From Sphingorhabdus sp. 109 (lineage in GTDB: Bacteria > Pseudomonadota > Alphaproteobacteria > Sphingomonadales > Sphingomonadaceae), in NCBI RefSeq assembly GCF_902506555.1, contig NZ_LR732707.1, positions 1,765,138-1,829,137 of the forward strand: 64,000 nt of DNA. Direction: 5' to 3'. This document shows positions 25,983 through 36,107 of this stretch, piece after piece. The notes beneath the pieces were generated by a model. That model saw nothing but the letters and a program-made list of their open reading frames with translations. It was not told the DNA's origin and did not search any database. The position numbers and the translations under genes were made by a program. Positions within the stretch are counted from its first letter, which is position 1; each line of letters begins with the position of its first letter.

Positions 25983-26936
25983 ATGACCGGTGCCCCTGCC
26001 TCGCTGGAAATCCGTTTCGCGGAGGCGCTTGACCGGCTGCTGCCGTCCTTTGCATCCAAGGAACAGACACTCGGTCTGGCGGTGTCCGGCGGCCCCGACA
26101 GTCTGGCCCTGCTGTTGCTGGCATCCAAAGCCTGTCCGGACAGGATCGCCGCAGCCACCGTCGACCACGGCCTGCGCCCCGCCGGGCGCGAAGAGGCGGA
26201 ATTTACGGCCTCGGTCTGTCGCGAACATAACATTCCGCACGACATATTGCGCCCGGTTGTTCCGATCCGCGGCAGTATCCAGAGCGCCGCACGCCGCGCC
26301 CGTTACGGGTTGCTCCACGACTGGATGAAGGACCGGCGTATCGACTGGCTGGCAACCGCGCATCACGCCGATGACCAGCTGGAGACCATGATCATGCGCA
26401 TCCTGCGCGGCAGCGGCATTGACGGCCTTTCGGGGATCAGGGCGAAACGCTCCCATATCATCCGCCCCCTGCTTGATTTCCAGAAACCGGAACTGGTCGC
26501 CTATGTCGCCGGCCACGGCCTGGAAGCGGTCGACGATCCCTCCAATCGCGATCAGGGCTTTGACCGGGTGCGGGTGCGCAAGGCGCTGCAGGATCTGGAA
26601 GGCTTCGACACCAGCCTTGCGAGCCAGAGCGCAAGCGCAGTGGGCGACGCCCGCGAGGCTTTAGAATGGATGACGGATCAGCTCGCCGGTGACCATATCA
26701 AAAGCACGGCCACGGGCTGCACCCTGTCCAACACCCGCTTTCCGCACGAGATCCAGCGGCGACTGTTGCTCCGTTGCCTGCATATCTGTGATCCTGCCCT
26801 GTCTCCACGCGGTAACCAGATCGACCAGACAATCCTAGCACTGGAAAAAGGCGAAACCGTCACCCTGGGGAATATATTATGCCGGGGTGGCGCAGTCTGG
26901 CGCTTCCAGCCGGCGCCAAGGCGCCGGACCAGCTGA
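25983..26936 (+). CDS. tilS: tRNA(Ile)-lysidine synthetase TilS
   Basis: The 317-residue enzyme adds lysine to C34 of the CAU-anticodon isoleucine tRNA so that it reads AUA. The N-terminal ATP-pyrophosphatase loop reads SGGPDS (near residue 33), with TVDHGLRP and TAHHADDQLETMIMR also matching. The C-terminal tRNA domains are short. It starts three bases after ybgF and precedes ftsH, as in many alphaproteobacteria. Confidence 0.92.
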   Translation: MTGAPASLEIRFAEALDRLLPSFASKEQTLGLAVSGGPDSLALLLLASKACPDRIAAATVDHGLRPAGREEAEFTASVCREHNIPHDILRPVVPIRGSIQSAARRARYGLLHDWMKDRRIDWLATAHHADDQLETMIMRILRGSGIDGLSGIRAKRSHIIRPLLDFQKPELVAYVAGHGLEAVDDPSNRDQGFDRVRVRKALQDLEGFDTSLASQSASAVGDAREALEWMTDQLAGDHIKSTATGCTLSNTRFPHEIQRRLLLRCLHICDPALSPRGNQIDQTILALEKGETVTLGNILCRGGAVWRFQPAPRRRTS

Positions 26937-26967
26937 CGGAGCGACACGGCGCTGGATAGCGGCTGAG

Positions 26968-26984
26968 CCGATCACTTTGATCGG
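26968..26984. repeat. Inverted repeat between tilS and ftsH
   Basis: CCGATCA and TGATCGG form a perfect 7-bp inverted repeat with a 3-base centre, 118 bases before the ftsH start. No T-run follows on the plus strand; it may be a protein binding site or a hairpin in the ftsH leader. Confidence 0.4.
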
Positions 26985-27101
26985 TAAAAACATTGGCCTA
27001 CTTATTGTCATCCGCAGCAAAAGGACTATCTTGAAACCATAGATAATTGCGGCGTGATGCCGTTCATCCGCTGCAACATTGATTACAGGACAAAATACGC
27101 A

Positions 27102-29054
<1,953 letters not shown>

Positions 29055-29084
29055 CAGGCTAACCGCAAGGAGCCGGAACAGAAG

Positions 29085-29117
29085 AAAGGCCGCTCGGGAT
29101 ATTCCCGGCGGCCTTTT
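29085..29117. terminator. Terminator between ftsH and rpoZ
   Basis: AAAGGCCGC (29085-29093) pairs with GCGGCCTTT (29108-29116) with an inner CGGGA/TCCCG extension. TTTTCTTTT follows on the plus strand, so it ends ftsH. The A-run on the left is short, so it may also stop rpoZ transcripts on the minus strand. Confidence 0.85.
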
Positions 29118-29156
29118 CTTTTGTCTCGAGGATATCAGCGGCGAACCGCAGACCGT

Positions 29157-29504
29157 TTAGCGGCGACCATAGTCCCCGGCGACACCGGCGCTGCGTGGCG
29201 GTGCGGCGGCCGTAAGACGAAGCGCTTCTGCCGACTGGCTGATCGAACCGATTTCATCCGGCGTATCATCATCGTCGATGAGAACCTTCTGCAGCGACTG
29301 CACGAGGCTTTCTTCCAGATCCTTCGGCTTGATCGTTTCTTCCGCGATCTCGCGCAGGGCGACAACCGGGTTTTTATCGCGGTCGCGATCGACCGTCAGC
29401 TCTGCGCCGCCGGAAATCTCACGTGCGCGCTGGGCTGCAAACAACACCAGATCAAACCGGTTTGTCACTTTATCAACGCAATCTTCAACCGTAACGCGAG
29501 CCAT
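29157..29504 (-). CDS. rpoZ: RNA polymerase omega subunit
   Basis: The 115-residue omega subunit helps fold beta' and often carries the ppGpp response. The N-terminal ~70 residues are the conserved part: [20 protein letters not shown] and AAQRAREIS. The alphaproteobacterial acidic tail follows. The ATG at 29504 has an AGGAGC ribosome site. A longer upstream frame is open but unneeded. It converges with ftsH. Confidence 0.95.
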   Translation of the reverse strand: MARVTVEDCVDKVTNRFDLVLFAAQRAREISGGAELTVDRDRDKNPVVALREIAEETIKPKDLEESLVQSLQKVLIDDDDTPDEIGSISQSAEALRLTAAAPPRSAGVAGDYGRR

Positions 29505-29665
29505 AAGGCGCTCCTGATTCTGCAAACTATAGGAAAAGAGGCCTGCATGTAGGGCTATTGGCGGGATTTGTCAACAAATCCGGGTGGTCCCGTCCTACGC
29601 CGCATAGCCCGGAATACAATCTAATGGTTTGTCGGTAGGGCGGTGATAATCTATGCCTCGAAACC

Positions 29666-30877
29666 ATGAAAAACACCCCCGCGAGTACAATTTCATGGCA
29701 GCCCGGGCGAGCGCAATGGTTTGACGTCGGCGCCAACCGGTTACGGTTGGTGCGCGCGCCGGACAAGCGCCTTGCCGCACTCGTCAATCTGCTCGAACAG
29801 GCCGATAAAAGTCTAAAGCTTTTCTTCTACATGTTCGAAGACGATTCGACCGGCCGGAAGATTCTCGATATTCTGATCGCGGCCTGTAAACGGGGCGTCG
29901 CAGTCGAGATGATGGTCGACAGTTTCGGCTCCAATGGTGCGCCGCGCAATTTTTTTGATTCCTTCGTCCAGGCGGGCGGCAGGTTCAAAATATTCAGCCC
30001 GCGTTTCTCGACCAGCTATTTTGTCCGCAATCACCAGAAAATGATCATCGCGGATGATTGCTGTGCCCTGATTGGCGGGTTCAATATCGCCGACGAATAT
30101 TTTGCCGTGCATGAACCGTCCGGAGGAGATGACGGGGAAGACGAAAGCTGGGAGGATCTGGGTCTGGAATTCAACGGCCCCGAGGTTGCCAGTCTCGCCA
30201 GCTATTTCAGGCTGTTGTCCGACTGGGTCTATCGGGACAATGGCAATATGCGTTCGCTGCGCAAAATGGTGCGTTTGTGGGAAGCTGGCAACGGACAGTT
30301 CCAGTGGCTTCTCGGCGGACCAAGCAATCGCTTGAGCCGCTGGGCCCGCGCGATAAAAAATGATCTGGAGCAAGGCAGCAGACTGGATCTCGTCACCGCC
30401 TATTTTTCTCCCGGACAAGGGCTGTTGCGCCGGATTGGCGGCGTGTCGAAGCGCGGCGGCCACAGCCGGATCATCTTGCCGGGCAAGACCGACAATGGCG
30501 CCACCATGGGGGCCAGCCGGCTGCTTTACGGATATTTGCTGAAACGGCATGCGCGCCTGTTCGAATTCCAGCCCAAGCGGCTCCACACGAAACTGGTCAT
30601 CGTCGATGACGCCGTCTATATCGGCTCGGCAAATTTTGATCTGCGCAGCCTGTTCATCAATGTGGAAATGATGCTGCGGATCGAGGATCGCGCCTTTGCC
30701 GACCATGCGCGCAGCCTGATCGATATCCTGCACGAGCATAGCGAAGCCATTACACCGGACCTGCATAAATCCCGGCGGACATTTCTCAATCGCCTGCGCT
30801 GGGCCATATGCTATTTCCTCGTCAATACGCTCGACTATCGCGTCACTCGCCGTTTCAACTTCGGTATCTTGAAATAG
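29666..30877 (+). CDS. Phospholipase D-like protein (cardiolipin synthase family)
   Basis: The 403-residue protein has two HKD catalytic motifs, NHQKMIIADD (about residue 125) and LHTKLVIVDD (about 310), each followed by the GG/GS-N-D pattern (GGFNIADEY, GSANFDLRS). It lacks the N-terminal membrane helices of ClsA, and fits a ClsB-like cardiolipin or other phosphatidyl transferase. The donor and acceptor are not known. It is divergent from rpoZ. Confidence 0.85.
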   Translation: MKNTPASTISWQPGRAQWFDVGANRLRLVRAPDKRLAALVNLLEQADKSLKLFFYMFEDDSTGRKILDILIAACKRGVAVEMMVDSFGSNGAPRNFFDSFVQAGGRFKIFSPRFSTSYFVRNHQKMIIADDCCALIGGFNIADEYFAVHEPSGGDDGEDESWEDLGLEFNGPEVASLASYFRLLSDWVYRDNGNMRSLRKMVRLWEAGNGQFQWLLGGPSNRLSRWARAIKNDLEQGSRLDLVTAYFSPGQGLLRRIGGVSKRGGHSRIILPGKTDNGATMGASRLLYGYLLKRHARLFEFQPKRLHTKLVIVDDAVYIGSANFDLRSLFINVEMMLRIEDRAFADHARSLIDILHEHSEAITPDLHKSRRTFLNRLRWAICYFLVNTLDYRVTRRFNFGILK

Positions 30878-31002
30878 CCATTTCCTGCCAGATCCGGTGA
30901 TTTCACGTACCAGCCGGAGCAATCCGTCGCAGCAGAAGAATCGTTCACCGCAATCGGCAGTTTTGTCTCTGTTCAGACGGGAGCGCGTAGTTAGAAGGAT
31001 CT

Positions 31003-32127
31003 ATGAACATTCCAGCAGCAGATGATCGACCGCTCATGAGACCTTTCCGTCAAATATTGACCTTGATGCTGACCGTCACTCTGGCCGCCTGCGTGTCTGC
31101 CCCCAATCGGTCCGCGACCAGACCCGCCACGGCTCCCGCCCCCACCTACCAGAACCCCGCACCTTCGGCTCCGCCCGTCTCCAATACCGCACGCAAACGT
31201 CCCAACCCGGCGCTGGTGCAGGAAATCGAACAGCTCTGGCGAACCTTTCCGGGAAAGACCGGGATTGCCATCAAGCGGATCGATGGCGAGTGGGAATTCG
31301 GCCACCGGATCGACGAATATTTTCCGCAGCAAAGCGTGTCCAAACTCTGGGTGGCCATGACCATGCTCGACAAGATCGATCAGGGCCGCGCTTCGCTGTC
31401 CGACCCGATCCGCATCGGCAAGGAAGACCTGACTCTGTTTCATCAACCGATGGCGGTTGAGGTGGAACGGGAAGGCGCCGTGGTGAAATCCGTCTACACG
31501 CTGCTGGAAAAAGCATTGGCCAGCAGCGACAATACCGCCAACGATGCCCTGTTGCGTCACGCCGGCGGCCCCGAAGCCGTCCGCAAGTTCATCGACAAGA
31601 ACAATCTGGGAAAGATCCGCTTCGGTCCCGGAGAGCGATTGTTGCAGGCGGGCATTGCCGGAATGGAATGGAAGCAGGATCTGTCCTATCGCCGGTCATT
31701 CTATGCCGCCCGCGCGAAAGTGCCGGTTGAACGCCGGCGGCAATCGCTGGACGCCTATCTCGCCGATCCGGTTGACGGCGCCAGTCCGCGGGCGATTGTA
31801 CACGCGCTCGACAAGCTGGCCCGCGGCGAATTGCTCTCCGCCAATTCAACCAAATTGCTGCAATCGATATTGAAGCGCACCCGCAGCGGGCCGAACCGGC
31901 TTAAGGCCGGCGTACCCGCGGGCTGGGAATTCCTGCACAAGACTGGTACCGGCCAGGTTCTTGGTGCGGTGGCGACCGGCTATAATGATATCGGCATCAT
32001 GACCGCACCCGATGGCACGCGCTATGCAGTGGTGGTGATGCTGGGCGACACGACCGCTTCTATTCCCGAACGCATGCGCATGATGCAGGCGGTGACCCGG
32101 GCGGTGGGCCGCTATCATCCGGGCTGA
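31003..32127 (+). CDS. Class A beta-lactamase-like serine hydrolase lipoprotein
   Basis: The 374-residue protein is predicted to be exported as a lipoprotein (lipobox LAAC, Cys 30). A Pro/Ala linker follows. The penicillin-interacting serine fold has three motifs: SVSK (SxxK), SSDN and HKTGTG. The ExxLN motif of true class A enzymes was not found at its usual place, so hydrolysis of beta-lactams is not certain; it could be a DD-peptidase-like enzyme. The AGAAGGA ribosome site supports the start at 31003. Confidence 0.8.
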   Translation: MNIPAADDRPLMRPFRQILTLMLTVTLAACVSAPNRSATRPATAPAPTYQNPAPSAPPVSNTARKRPNPALVQEIEQLWRTFPGKTGIAIKRIDGEWEFGHRIDEYFPQQSVSKLWVAMTMLDKIDQGRASLSDPIRIGKEDLTLFHQPMAVEVEREGAVVKSVYTLLEKALASSDNTANDALLRHAGGPEAVRKFIDKNNLGKIRFGPGERLLQAGIAGMEWKQDLSYRRSFYAARAKVPVERRRQSLDAYLADPVDGASPRAIVHALDKLARGELLSANSTKLLQSILKRTRSGPNRLKAGVPAGWEFLHKTGTGQVLGAVATGYNDIGIMTAPDGTRYAVVVMLGDTTASIPERMRMMQAVTRAVGRYHPG

Positions 32128-32130
32128 CGC

Positions 32131-32325
32131 CTATTCGCTTTGAACGTCCCCGGATGGCATATCGTCCATCAAATCCGGTGGCAAGTTGCGCTCGTCCAGC
32201 ATTTTTGCCGCTTCATCCAGCGCTTCGGCCTCGCCAACGGTCACCCCGCCTGGTCCCGGATCATTCTGCGCCGGGCCGCAGGCCGTCAGTCCCGCTAATA
32301 TTATGATGTTGACCACGGTTCTCAT
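32131..32325 (-). CDS. Small lipoprotein of unknown function
   Basis: The 64-residue precursor has a short signal and lipobox GLTAC (Cys 16). The mature peptide is acidic and contains GEAEALDEAAKMLDERNLPPD. It converges on the serine hydrolase gene and lies after another small lipoprotein gene that has its own terminator, so it probably has a separate transcript. I do not recognise a family. Confidence 0.6.
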   Translation of the reverse strand: MRTVVNIIILAGLTACGPAQNDPGPGGVTVGEAEALDEAAKMLDERNLPPDLMDDMPSGDVQSE

Positions 32326-32367
32326 GACATCTCCATAAGCCCTGTCCCGGCCGGACCAAAGACAAAA

Positions 32368-32395
32368 AAAAGGGCCGTCCGGAGACAGCCCTTTT
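32368..32395 (-). terminator. Rho-independent terminator
   Basis: GCCCTTTT at 32388-32395 and AAAAGGGC at 32368-32375 form an 8-bp stem on the minus strand with a 12-base loop, followed by a run of T on that strand (32364-32371). It ends the Ala-rich lipoprotein transcript, whose stop is 20 bases upstream. Confidence 0.85.
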
Positions 32396-32414
32396 CCGAT
32401 AAATTCTGAAAAGC

Positions 32415-32750
32415 TTATTCTACTGCTTTTTTCGCAGCGTCAGCAGCTTTGTCGACTGCGCTTTTCGCAGCGTCCTTGGCAGCTTCACCAGCGGCTTCGG
32501 CAGCTTCGCCAGCGGCTACAGCAGCTTCGCCAGCGGCATCGGCAGCTTCAGCGGTTGCTTCGGCAGTCGCTTCGCCCATGGCGTCGGCAGTGCCTTCAGC
32601 AGCATCCATGGCATCAGCAGCAGCTTCTTCAGCCGTTGCTTCCGTGCCTTCTGCCGCTTCTTCCACACCGGTTTCCGCATTGTCTGCGCCGGAGCAAGCG
32701 GCCAGGCCAAGTGCAGCGGCGAGTACGATTGATGTTGTAACTTTTTTCAT
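32415..32750 (-). CDS. Alanine/glutamate-rich lipoprotein
   Basis: The 111-residue product has a lipoprotein signal with lipobox LAAC (Cys 19). The mature part is almost only Ala, Glu, Gly, Asp and Lys, with imperfect AAGEAA and DAAE repeats that change from acidic to lysine-bearing at the end (DKAADAAKKAVE). It should be a long amphipathic helix, like late-embryogenesis or apolipoprotein-type stress proteins. Function is not known. Low complexity makes homology calls risky. Confidence 0.65.
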   Translation of the reverse strand: MKKVTTSIVLAAALGLAACSGADNAETGVEEAAEGTEATAEEAAADAMDAAEGTADAMGEATAEATAEAADAAGEAAVAAGEAAEAAGEAAKDAAKSAVDKAADAAKKAVE

Positions 32751-32840
32751 TGGGATAACCCTCTATTTTAGTCCTCAAAAACCAAGCCGGCGGGGAGTTT
32801 TTTTCGCTCCTCAGGCCTGCGGGCCTATCTTTAGCGATAT

Positions 32841-32875
32841 GGCCGAATGAACGCAATGACCAACCTGATTCGGCC
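32841..32875. other. Inverted repeat in the lipoprotein/ArsR gap
   Basis: GGCCGAAT (32841-32848) and ATTCGGCC (32868-32875) pair perfectly over 8 bp around 19 bases. It lies in the 234-base gap between the divergent lipoprotein and ArsR-methyltransferase genes and may be a leader hairpin or a regulator site. Confidence 0.35.
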
Positions 32876-32945
32876 CATTCTGACTTGTAAAATCTCCTAG
32901 AGCCAGCGCCGGAAAGAAAAAGCCAGCCGCAGAAGATCAAGCCGA

Positions 32946-32974
32946 TTGACCAGATATAAAGATTTCTTTATATA
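32946..32974 (+). promoter_or_regulatory. Promoter with overlapping palindromic operator
   Basis: TTGACC (32946-32951), a 17-base spacer and TATATA (32969-32974) form a promoter. ATATAAAG-ATTT-CTTTATAT (32954-32973) is a perfect 8-bp inverted repeat that covers the spacer and the -10 box. A repressor bound here would block the promoter. The start of transcription would lie about 4 bases before the ATG at 32985, and no ribosome site is seen, so the mRNA may be leaderless. Confidence 0.65.
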
Positions 32975-32984
32975 GTGCTGCAAC

Positions 32985-34004
32985 ATGGACGATATCTTGA
33001 ATATATTCAGGGCGCTGGCCGACCCGACGCGATTGCGAATCATGCTGTTGCTGCAAAAGATGGAACTGGCCGTCGGCGAACTGGCGCAGATTCTGAACCA
33101 GAGTCAGCCTCGTATTTCGCGCCATATCAGGATATTGGATGAGGCTGGCCTGGCCGAACGGCGGAAAGAAGGGAGCTGGGTGTTCCTCAAACCGGGCACG
33201 GCGTCGGAGCTTGAAATCCTGGGCCGGATTTTCCGGTCGCAAGCAGTAGCGCAATCCGAACAGGCATTGCAGGACCAGGCCCAGCTGTCACTGGTTCGCA
33301 AGGCACGCGCAGAAATGGCCGAGCGCTATTTCGCTGCCCACGCCGACGAATGGGACGCTATCCGTTCGCTCCATCTGCCGGAGGAGGAAGTCGAACGGGC
33401 GATGCTCGCCCTGCTCCGCGATGCACCACTCGGCAAAATGCTCGACATCGGAACCGGGACCGGCCGGATGGTCGAACTGTTCGGTGCTGCGGCGCAATCG
33501 GTCATCGCAATCGACAACAGTCCGGAAATGCTTCGGCTGGCACGGGCCAAATTGCTCGAAAGCGAAGCCGGCGGCGGAGCAGAGCTGATACAGAAGACAG
33601 AACTGAAGCAAGGCGATTTCAACCATCTTCCGCTGGAAGATGCGGCGGTTGACAGCGTCATCCTTCACCAGGTTCTGCACTATGCGCAACATCCCGAAGC
33701 GGTTCTGGACGAAGTATCGCGGGTGCTCAATCCCGATGGTCTCGTCCTGATCGCCGACTTTGCCGCCCATGACCGGGAAGATTTGCGCACCGAACATGCC
33801 CACGCAAGACTTGGTTTCAGCGATGACAGCATGAAGCACTGGCTCAAAACGTCACAGCTGCAGCTGGTACAGAGCAAGACCCTGGATGGCGGTGAGCTGA
33901 CAGTCAAAATTTGGGTCGCCAGAAAGAACGCCGTCCCCAGCCTCCACCCCGATTCGCGGGGATCACACCTCCCGAACAAAAATTTGAAAAGAGCATCAGC
34001 ATGA
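32985..34004 (+). CDS. ArsR-family regulator fused to a methyltransferase domain
   Basis: The 339-residue protein starts with an ArsR-type winged helix (about 1-90, ALADPTRLRIMLLL and QSQPRISRHIRILDEAGL). A class I SAM methyltransferase domain follows (about 110-300, LDIGTGTGRMVEL). The metal-binding Cys of arsenic sensors are absent, so a small-molecule signal such as SAM or SAH is more likely. Fusions of this type beside methionine genes resemble the SahR group, an assignment I cannot test. It overlaps metF by four bases (ATGA) and very probably represses this operon. Confidence 0.85.
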   Translation: MDDILNIFRALADPTRLRIMLLLQKMELAVGELAQILNQSQPRISRHIRILDEAGLAERRKEGSWVFLKPGTASELEILGRIFRSQAVAQSEQALQDQAQLSLVRKARAEMAERYFAAHADEWDAIRSLHLPEEEVERAMLALLRDAPLGKMLDIGTGTGRMVELFGAAAQSVIAIDNSPEMLRLARAKLLESEAGGGAELIQKTELKQGDFNHLPLEDAAVDSVILHQVLHYAQHPEAVLDEVSRVLNPDGLVLIADFAAHDREDLRTEHAHARLGFSDDSMKHWLKTSQLQLVQSKTLDGGELTVKIWVARKNAVPSLHPDSRGSHLPNKNLKRASA

Positions 34005-34957
34005 GCAACCCCGCACGGCCACTGGCCCTCAGCGAACTGGAAGAAGCCAAGCGGGCGCTGGATGCTCCTCTTTTTGCCGGATTGAGCGGCGACGCCGATG
34101 TCTCCTTCGAATTTTTCCCGCCAAAATCAGAGAAGATGGAGAAAACCTTGTGGGACAGCGTGGTGACGCTCGAGCCACTCACCCCGCGCTTTGTTTCCGT
34201 CACCTACGGCGCAGGAGGCACCACCCGGGAACGCACCCATGCAACGGTAGCCCGCATCGCCAGGGAAACCGATATTCCGGCTGCTGCGCATCTGACCTGT
34301 GTGGGTGCCAGCAAGGACGAAATAGCGGATGTTGCACGCTCCTATTGGGAGGCAGGCGTCCGGCATATTGTCGCCCTGCGCGGCGATCCCCCGGCGGAAG
34401 GCACGGCTTTTGAACCGCATCCCCATGGCTATGCCAGCGCGGCAGATCTGGTCAAGGGATTGAAGGATATTGCACCCTTTGAAATCTCGGTGGCGGCCTA
34501 TCCGGAAACCCATCCCGAGGCCGATTGTCCGCAAAGCGACCTTGATAATCTGAAGCGCAAGCTGGACGCGGGCGCCAGCCGGGCAATCACACAATTCTTC
34601 TTCACCGCCGAAGCCTTTTTCCGGTTTCGCGATGCCGCGGCCGCGGCCGGGATCGATGCCGAGCTGGTACCGGGCATTTTGCCGGTGTCGAACGTCGCCC
34701 AGACACGCAAATTTGCCGGCATGTGCGGCGCGGAAATTCCGGGCTGGATGAACGATCTGTTCGAAGGCCTCGACGACCATCCCGCGGCAAGACAGCTGAT
34801 CGCGGCCACCGTGGCGGCAGAATTGTGCCGCAAACTTTATGCCGGCGGCGTTCGCCAGTTCCATTTCTATACGCTCAACCGGGCCGAACTCAGCTACGCG
34901 ATATGCCATTTGCTGGGCAAGCGCCCCGCTGGCGCACAACAGGAGAAAGCGGCATGA
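34001..34957 (+). CDS. metF: 5,10-methylenetetrahydrofolate reductase
   Basis: The 318-residue flavoenzyme makes methyl-THF for methionine synthase. The barrel starts VSFEFFPPKSEKMEKTLW, with SVTYGAGGTTRERTHAT and ALRGDPP further on. It starts in an ATGA overlap with the ArsR-methyltransferase gene, and its own stop overlaps the metH start in the same way, so the three are translationally coupled. Confidence 0.95.
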   Translation: MSNPARPLALSELEEAKRALDAPLFAGLSGDADVSFEFFPPKSEKMEKTLWDSVVTLEPLTPRFVSVTYGAGGTTRERTHATVARIARETDIPAAAHLTCVGASKDEIADVARSYWEAGVRHIVALRGDPPAEGTAFEPHPHGYASAADLVKGLKDIAPFEISVAAYPETHPEADCPQSDLDNLKRKLDAGASRAITQFFFTAEAFFRFRDAAAAAGIDAELVPGILPVSNVAQTRKFAGMCGAEIPGWMNDLFEGLDDHPAARQLIAATVAAELCRKLYAGGVRQFHFYTLNRAELSYAICHLLGKRPAGAQQEKAA

Positions 34958-36003
34958 CCAGCGCGCGCGAACGATTGCAGAAACTGGCTGGCGAACGAAT
35001 TCTGGTGTTCGACGGTGGCTATGGCACCGCGATCCAGAATTATGGCCTCGGCGAACGCGACTATCGCGGCACGCTGGAACTGGCCGATGACCAGAAGGGC
35101 AATAATGATCTGCTCAGCCTGACCCGGCCGGACATCATTGAAGCCATTCATACATCCTATCTCGAATCCGGCGCCGACATCATCGAGACCAATACGTTCA
35201 GCTCGACCGAGATCAGCCAGGCCGATTATGGCTGCGAACATCTGGTCCGCGACCTGAACGTCAAATCAGCCGAAATCGCGCGCGCGGCTTGTGACAAGGC
35301 CGAAGCCAAGGATGGCCGCCCGCGCTTTGTGGCCGGATCCATCGGGCCGACCAACAAGACGCTTTCCCTGTCGCCCGACGTCAACGATCCGGGTTTCCGC
35401 GAAATCGACTATGACTATCTGAAAGGCGTCTACCGGGCGCAGTGCGACGCGCTGATCGAAGGCGGCGTTGATTTTCTGCTGATCGAGACGATCTTTGACA
35501 CGCTCAACGCCAAATGCGCCGGCATGGCGGCAATGGAAGCGGCCGAAGCGAGCGGACGGGATATTCCGCTGATGATCTCGATGACCCTGACCGACCTGTC
35601 CGGCCGTAATCTGTCGGGTCATACCGTCGAGGCTTTCTGGCACGCGGTCCGGCATCTCAAACCGCTGACCATCGGGCTCAACTGTTCCTTCGGTGCCGAC
35701 CAGCTCCGTCCGCACCTCGCCATGCTGGCGAAGGAGGCGGATACGCTTATCATGGCCTATCCCAATGCCGGCCTGCCCAACGAACTCGGCGAATATGACG
35801 AATTGCCGGACGAAACCGCCGAGCTGATCGAGAACTGGTTCAACGACGGACTGGTCAATATTGTCGGCGGTTGCTGTGGCACGACGCCGGAGCATATTGC
35901 CGCTATTGCAAAGGTTGTTGACGGTCACGAGCCACGCAAGATACCGGCCATTCCAGTGCACACGCGTCTGTCCGGCCTGGAGCCATTCAATATGGCCGCC
36001 TGA
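34954..36003 (+). CDS. metH: Methionine synthase, homocysteine-binding part
   Basis: This 349-residue protein is the N-terminal homocysteine S-methyltransferase module of MetH, made as a separate chain. The barrel begins with [13 protein letters not shown]. Zinc-binding Cys are seen in [13 protein letters not shown] and [11 protein letters not shown]. It must work with the second chain at 36.1-38.7 kb, which supplies methyl-THF, B12 and reactivation. The split is common in sphingomonads. A 16-bp stem-loop lies in the 104-base gap after it. Confidence 0.93.
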   Translation: MTSARERLQKLAGERILVFDGGYGTAIQNYGLGERDYRGTLELADDQKGNNDLLSLTRPDIIEAIHTSYLESGADIIETNTFSSTEISQADYGCEHLVRDLNVKSAEIARAACDKAEAKDGRPRFVAGSIGPTNKTLSLSPDVNDPGFREIDYDYLKGVYRAQCDALIEGGVDFLLIETIFDTLNAKCAGMAAMEAAEASGRDIPLMISMTLTDLSGRNLSGHTVEAFWHAVRHLKPLTIGLNCSFGADQLRPHLAMLAKEADTLIMAYPNAGLPNELGEYDELPDETAELIENWFNDGLVNIVGGCCGTTPEHIAAIAKVVDGHEPRKIPAIPVHTRLSGLEPFNMAA

Positions 36004-36014
36004 AGAAACACTAT

Positions 36015-36052
36015 TGCGGTTCGTTTCGAAGAAAAATTCGGAACGGACCGCA
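36015..36052 (+). other. 16-bp stem-loop between the two metH genes
   Basis: Bases 36015-36030 pair fully with 36037-36052: 16 bp with two G-U pairs in the plus-strand RNA and a GAAAAA loop. On the minus strand the same positions would be A-C mismatches, so it is meant to fold as the mRNA. No T-run follows. It may protect or split the two parts of the operon transcript. Confidence 0.7.
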
Positions 36053-36107
36053 GAAGCATAACTGCCTTTCGTCTGCGCGCGAGGCCAACGGATACCATCA
36101 CAATATC

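Noticed and set aside
31003-32127. Acquired antibiotic-resistance gene
   Set aside because: Its composition matches the neighbours, there is no mobile element nearby, and the omega-loop Glu is not evident.
36004-36107. SAM or SAH riboswitch before the second metH gene
   Set aside because: Only one simple hairpin is present; the conserved cores of those riboswitches are not seen.
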